Shown in pieces: positions 6,255 through 8,151 of a stretch of 8,151 bases of DNA. A program made the translations under genes and the position numbers. Under the pieces are notes generated by a model. The model searched no databases and was not told the origin of the DNA. It saw nothing but the letters and a program-made list of their open reading frames with translations. This stretch comes from JBDHRG01 sp039807445 (lineage in GTDB: Bacteria > Pseudomonadota > Gammaproteobacteria > Competibacterales > Competibacteraceae). Position 1 is the stretch's first letter. Each line of letters starts with the position of its first letter. Location: positions 1 through 8,151 of the forward strand of contig JBDHRG010000168.1 of assembly GCA_039807445.1 (NCBI GenBank), read 5' to 3'.

Positions 6255-7808
6255 ATGGCAAGCCAGGCCCCAGCCTCGACGAGGCCCGCGAGCGGGTCCG
6301 CTGTGACGCAGCAGCCGCACAGCTGCGCCCACGAGCTGCACATCGACCGGATCAGCAAACGCTACGCCGGCACCACCGCGGTGCACGAGGTCTCGATCGA
6401 CGCGCCGCGTGGCGAGTTCCTGACCATCCTCGGTCCCTCGGGCTCGGGCAAGACGACGCTGCTGAGCATGGTGGCCGGTTTCACCCAGCCGAGCGCCGGC
6501 GACATCCGCGTCGACACCCGCAGCATCGTCGCGCTGCCGCCCGAGCGGCGCAACTTCGGCATGGTGTTCCAGGGCTATGCGCTGTTCCCGCACATGAGCG
6601 TGCGCGACAACATCGCTTTCCCGCTGCGCGTGCGCGGCATCAAGGGCAGCGACGCCGAGCGCCGGGTGCGCGAGAGCCTCGAGCTGGTGCGCCTCGGCCA
6701 CCTCGCCGAGCGCCTGCCGCGCCAGCTCTCGGGTGGGCAGCAGCAGCGCGTCGCGCTGGCGCGCGCGCTGGTGTTCGAGCCCGACGTGGTGCTGCTCGAC
6801 GAGCCGCTCGGCGCGCTCGACCGCAAGCTTCGCACCGAGGTGCAGCTCGAGCTGAAGGCGCTGCACCAGCGCTTGGGCTCGACCTTCCTGTTCGTCACCC
6901 ACGACCAGGAAGAAGCGCTGTCGATGTCCGACCGCATCGCGATCATGCGCGACGGCCGGCTGGTGCAGATCGGCACCCCCGAAGAGCTGTACGAACGCCC
7001 GCGCTCGCGCTTCGTCGCCAGCTTCCTCGGCGAGAGCCTGTTCATCGACGCGCAGGTCGAGGGCGGCGACGGCGGGCACAGCGTCTACCGCGTCGGCGGC
7101 GCGCGCTTCGCGCACCGCGGCACGCTCGGCCGCGCCGGCGAACGCGCGCTGCTGGCGCTGCGTCCCGAGAAGCTCGAGCTGTCCGAACGCGATCCCGGTG
7201 CCGGCGTGAACCGCACTGCCGGCGAAGTCTTGCACTGGAACTACCTCGGCTCGGCGTTCCACGTGGTCGCGCGCACCGAGGCGCTCGGCACCGTCGCCTC
7301 GCGCCTCGGCGAAGTCCTGCGCGTGCTGACGCTGCTGCCGATGATCGTGCCGCCGATCGTCTCGGCGCTGGTGTTCTACCGGATGTGGATCGACCTCGAC
7401 CTGCTCGACACCTACCTCGGCACGACGCTGGCGCACGCCATCCTGGCGGTGCCCTACGTGGTGGTGACGGTGTCGGCCTCGCTCGCCAACGTCGGCATCA
7501 AGCTCGAGCAGGCGGCGCGCAACCTCGGCGCCGACCTGTCGCAGACGCTGCGCTGGGTGATCCTGCCCTCGATCAGGCCGGGCATCTTCGCCGGCGCGCT
7601 GTTCGCCTTCATCACCTCGTGGGACGAGCTGGTCGTGACGCTGTTCATCACCAGCCGCGCGATCTTCACGCTGCCGCGGCGCATGTGGGACGGCATCCGC
7701 GAGGACGTCGACCCGGTCATCGCCGCGGTCTCGGCGACGCTGGTGCTGCTGACCTGCATCGGCATCGCGCTGCACCTGCTGCGCGGCAAGCGCCGGGTTC
7801 CGCGCTGA
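6255..7808 (+). CDS. Polyamine-type ABC transporter: ATPase fused in frame to a truncated permease
   Basis: This 517-residue reading frame joins two proteins that are normally separate. Residues about 28-340 are a PotA-like ATPase. They include Walker A GPSGSGKTT (60-68), the Q-loop in VFQGYALFP (Gln106), the signature LSGGQQQR (158-165), Walker B VVLLDEP (178-184), the switch His216 in VTHDQEEAL, and a TOBE-like regulatory region from about 264. From about residue 350 the sequence is a PotC-like inner-membrane permease, with LLPMIVPPIVSALVFY, three further hydrophobic segments, and the coupling loop EQAARNLGADLSQTLRW (starting near 418) that docks on the ATPase. A complete permease of this kind has about six membrane helices; only the last four are seen. 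The missing parts are the ATPase tail, a first permease, a binding protein and the permease start. As encoded, the product is unlikely to transport by itself. It is probably the scar of an in-frame deletion or an assembly collapse. Confidence 0.82.
   Translation: MASQAPASTRPASGSAVTQQPHSCAHELHIDRISKRYAGTTAVHEVSIDAPRGEFLTILGPSGSGKTTLLSMVAGFTQPSAGDIRVDTRSIVALPPERRNFGMVFQGYALFPHMSVRDNIAFPLRVRGIKGSDAERRVRESLELVRLGHLAERLPRQLSGGQQQRVALARALVFEPDVVLLDEPLGALDRKLRTEVQLELKALHQRLGSTFLFVTHDQEEALSMSDRIAIMRDGRLVQIGTPEELYERPRSRFVASFLGESLFIDAQVEGGDGGHSVYRVGGARFAHRGTLGRAGERALLALRPEKLELSERDPGAGVNRTAGEVLHWNYLGSAFHVVARTEALGTVASRLGEVLRVLTLLPMIVPPIVSALVFYRMWIDLDLLDTYLGTTLAHAILAVPYVVVTVSASLANVGIKLEQAARNLGADLSQTLRWVILPSIRPGIFAGALFAFITSWDELVVTLFITSRAIFTLPRRMWDGIREDVDPVIAAVSATLVLLTCIGIALHLLRGKRRVPR
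7281..7322 (+). other. Junction between ATPase and permease segments
   Basis: Up to about 7280 the reading frame still reads as the TOBE region of the ATPase (LGSAFHVVARTE). From about 7311 it reads as permease (EVLRVLTLLPMIVPP). The residues between, ALGTVASRLG, could belong to either parent: ATPases of this family often have EALG-type tails, and permeases have LGT-A-type tracts after their first helix. The exact breakpoint therefore cannot be fixed, and short shared sequence at the joint is possible. Confidence 0.65.
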
Positions 7809-7831
7809 CCCCCACCAACCTTCATCACTTT

Positions 7832-7844
7832 CGGAGGACCTCCG
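7832..7844 (+). promoter_or_regulatory. Palindromic ribosome binding site before the ThDP enzyme
   Basis: GGAGGA (7833-7838) lies 8 bases before the ATG at 7847 and is the evident ribosome binding site. It is embedded in the perfect dyad CGGAGG-A-CCTCCG. With a realistic loop, only CGGA/TCCG can pair within one molecule, so any masking of the site would be weak. Confidence 0.5.
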
Positions 7845-7846
7845 CG

Positions 7847-8151
7847 ATGCGTACTTGCGGCGAAGCCCTGATCCGCCTGCTCGAGGGCTACGGCGTCGAC
7901 ACCGTGTTCGGCATCCCCGGCGTGCACAACGTCGAGCTCTACCGCGGCCTGCACGGCTCGACGATCCGCCACGTCACGCCGCGCCACGAGCAGGGCGCCG
8001 GCTTCATGGCCGACGGCTACGCCCGCGCCAGCGGCAAGCCCGGCGTGTGCTTCACGATCACCGGCCCGGGGCTGACCAACATCGCCACCGCGATGGGCCA
8101 GGCCTACGCCGACTCGGTGCCGATGCTGGTGATCTCCTCGGTCAACCGCCG
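7847..8151 (+). CDS. aruI: Thiamine-diphosphate enzyme, 5-guanidino-2-oxopentanoate decarboxylase-like, N-terminal fragment
   Basis: The first 101 codons are present and the frame is open at the right edge. The sequence starts MRTCGEALIRLLEGYGVDTVFGIPGVHNVELYRG, split here only by the window and not by stops. It is the pyrimidine-binding domain of ThDP-dependent decarboxylases and acetolactate-synthase relatives. RHEQGAGFMADGYAR holds the conserved cofactor-activating Glu48, followed by GKPGVCFTITGPGLTN. It closely resembles what I recall of AruI, which decarboxylates 2-ketoarginine in the arginine transaminase pathway. The cofactor-binding GDG motif and substrate-specific residues lie outside the window, so a related 2-oxoacid decarboxylase remains possible. 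It starts 38 bases after the ABC gene and is presumably in the same operon, consistent with uptake and breakdown of a guanidino or polyamine-like compound. Confidence 0.72.
   Translation, partial: MRTCGEALIRLLEGYGVDTVFGIPGVHNVELYRGLHGSTIRHVTPRHEQGAGFMADGYARASGKPGVCFTITGPGLTNIATAMGQAYADSVPMLVISSVNR

Noticed and set aside
6135..7775. 546-codon minus-strand open frame antisense to the ABC transporter gene
   Set aside because: The plus strand carries all ABC ATPase motifs. The antisense product is low-complexity, rich in Arg, Ala, His, Gln and Asp, and resembles no protein I know.
1..8151. CRISPR array, tRNA or rRNA genes, insertion sequence or phage attachment site
   Set aside because: I saw no regularly spaced repeats, no tRNA or rRNA sequence, no transposase-like protein, and no terminal inverted repeats. 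Apart from the AT-rich promoter island, composition is uniform.

Overview
The window is very GC-rich, and the genes show strong G/C preference at third codon positions. This bias opens long antisense reading frames that are not genes. Gene content and protein style (a GlyA amino terminus, CoA-thioester catabolism genes, an AruI-like decarboxylase beside a polyamine-type ABC transporter) suggest a proteobacterium. A betaproteobacterium of the Rhodocyclales or Burkholderiales type is my best guess, but this is an impression and not a computed placement.

Left part, minus strand, in transcription order: a crotonase-fold enoyl-CoA hydratase/isomerase (start 6035), an acyl-CoA dehydrogenase (start 5248), a BetI-like TetR-family regulator (start 4059), a DECR-type 2,4-dienoyl-CoA reductase (start 3402), an NDP-forming acyl-CoA synthetase (start about 2351), and the first 34 codons of glyA, cut off by the left edge. 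The first four genes are separated by only 4, 25 and 15 bases and look like one operon. The synthetase follows a 205-base gap that holds a strong hairpin, so it may be co-transcribed or have its own promoter. Together these genes form a small beta-oxidation module. The synthetase would activate an acid to its CoA thioester, the dehydrogenase would introduce a double bond, and the reductase and isomerase/hydratase would handle unsaturated intermediates. A TetR-type regulator encoded inside the operon probably controls it. The natural substrate cannot be read from the sequence.

Right part, plus strand, divergent from the operon: an ABC transporter gene of the spermidine/putrescine type (start 6255), then after 38 bases the beginning of a thiamine-diphosphate enzyme resembling 5-guanidino-2-oxopentanoate decarboxylase (AruI), cut by the right edge. 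The ABC gene is odd. A near-complete PotA-like ATPase runs in frame into only the last two thirds of a PotC-like permease. A substrate-binding protein, a first permease and the start of the second permease, all expected in such an operon, are absent. This looks like an in-frame deletion or an assembly collapse.

The divergent intergenic region (6036-6254) is an AT-rich island. It carries two copies of TATTGAATGAACGT 65 bases apart. The first contains the perfect palindrome TGAACGTTCA, which overlaps the -35 element of a plausible sigma-70 promoter for the minus-strand operon. It is the best candidate operator for the TetR-family protein encoded in the operon. The features I would look at first are this twin site and the ATPase-permease chimera.
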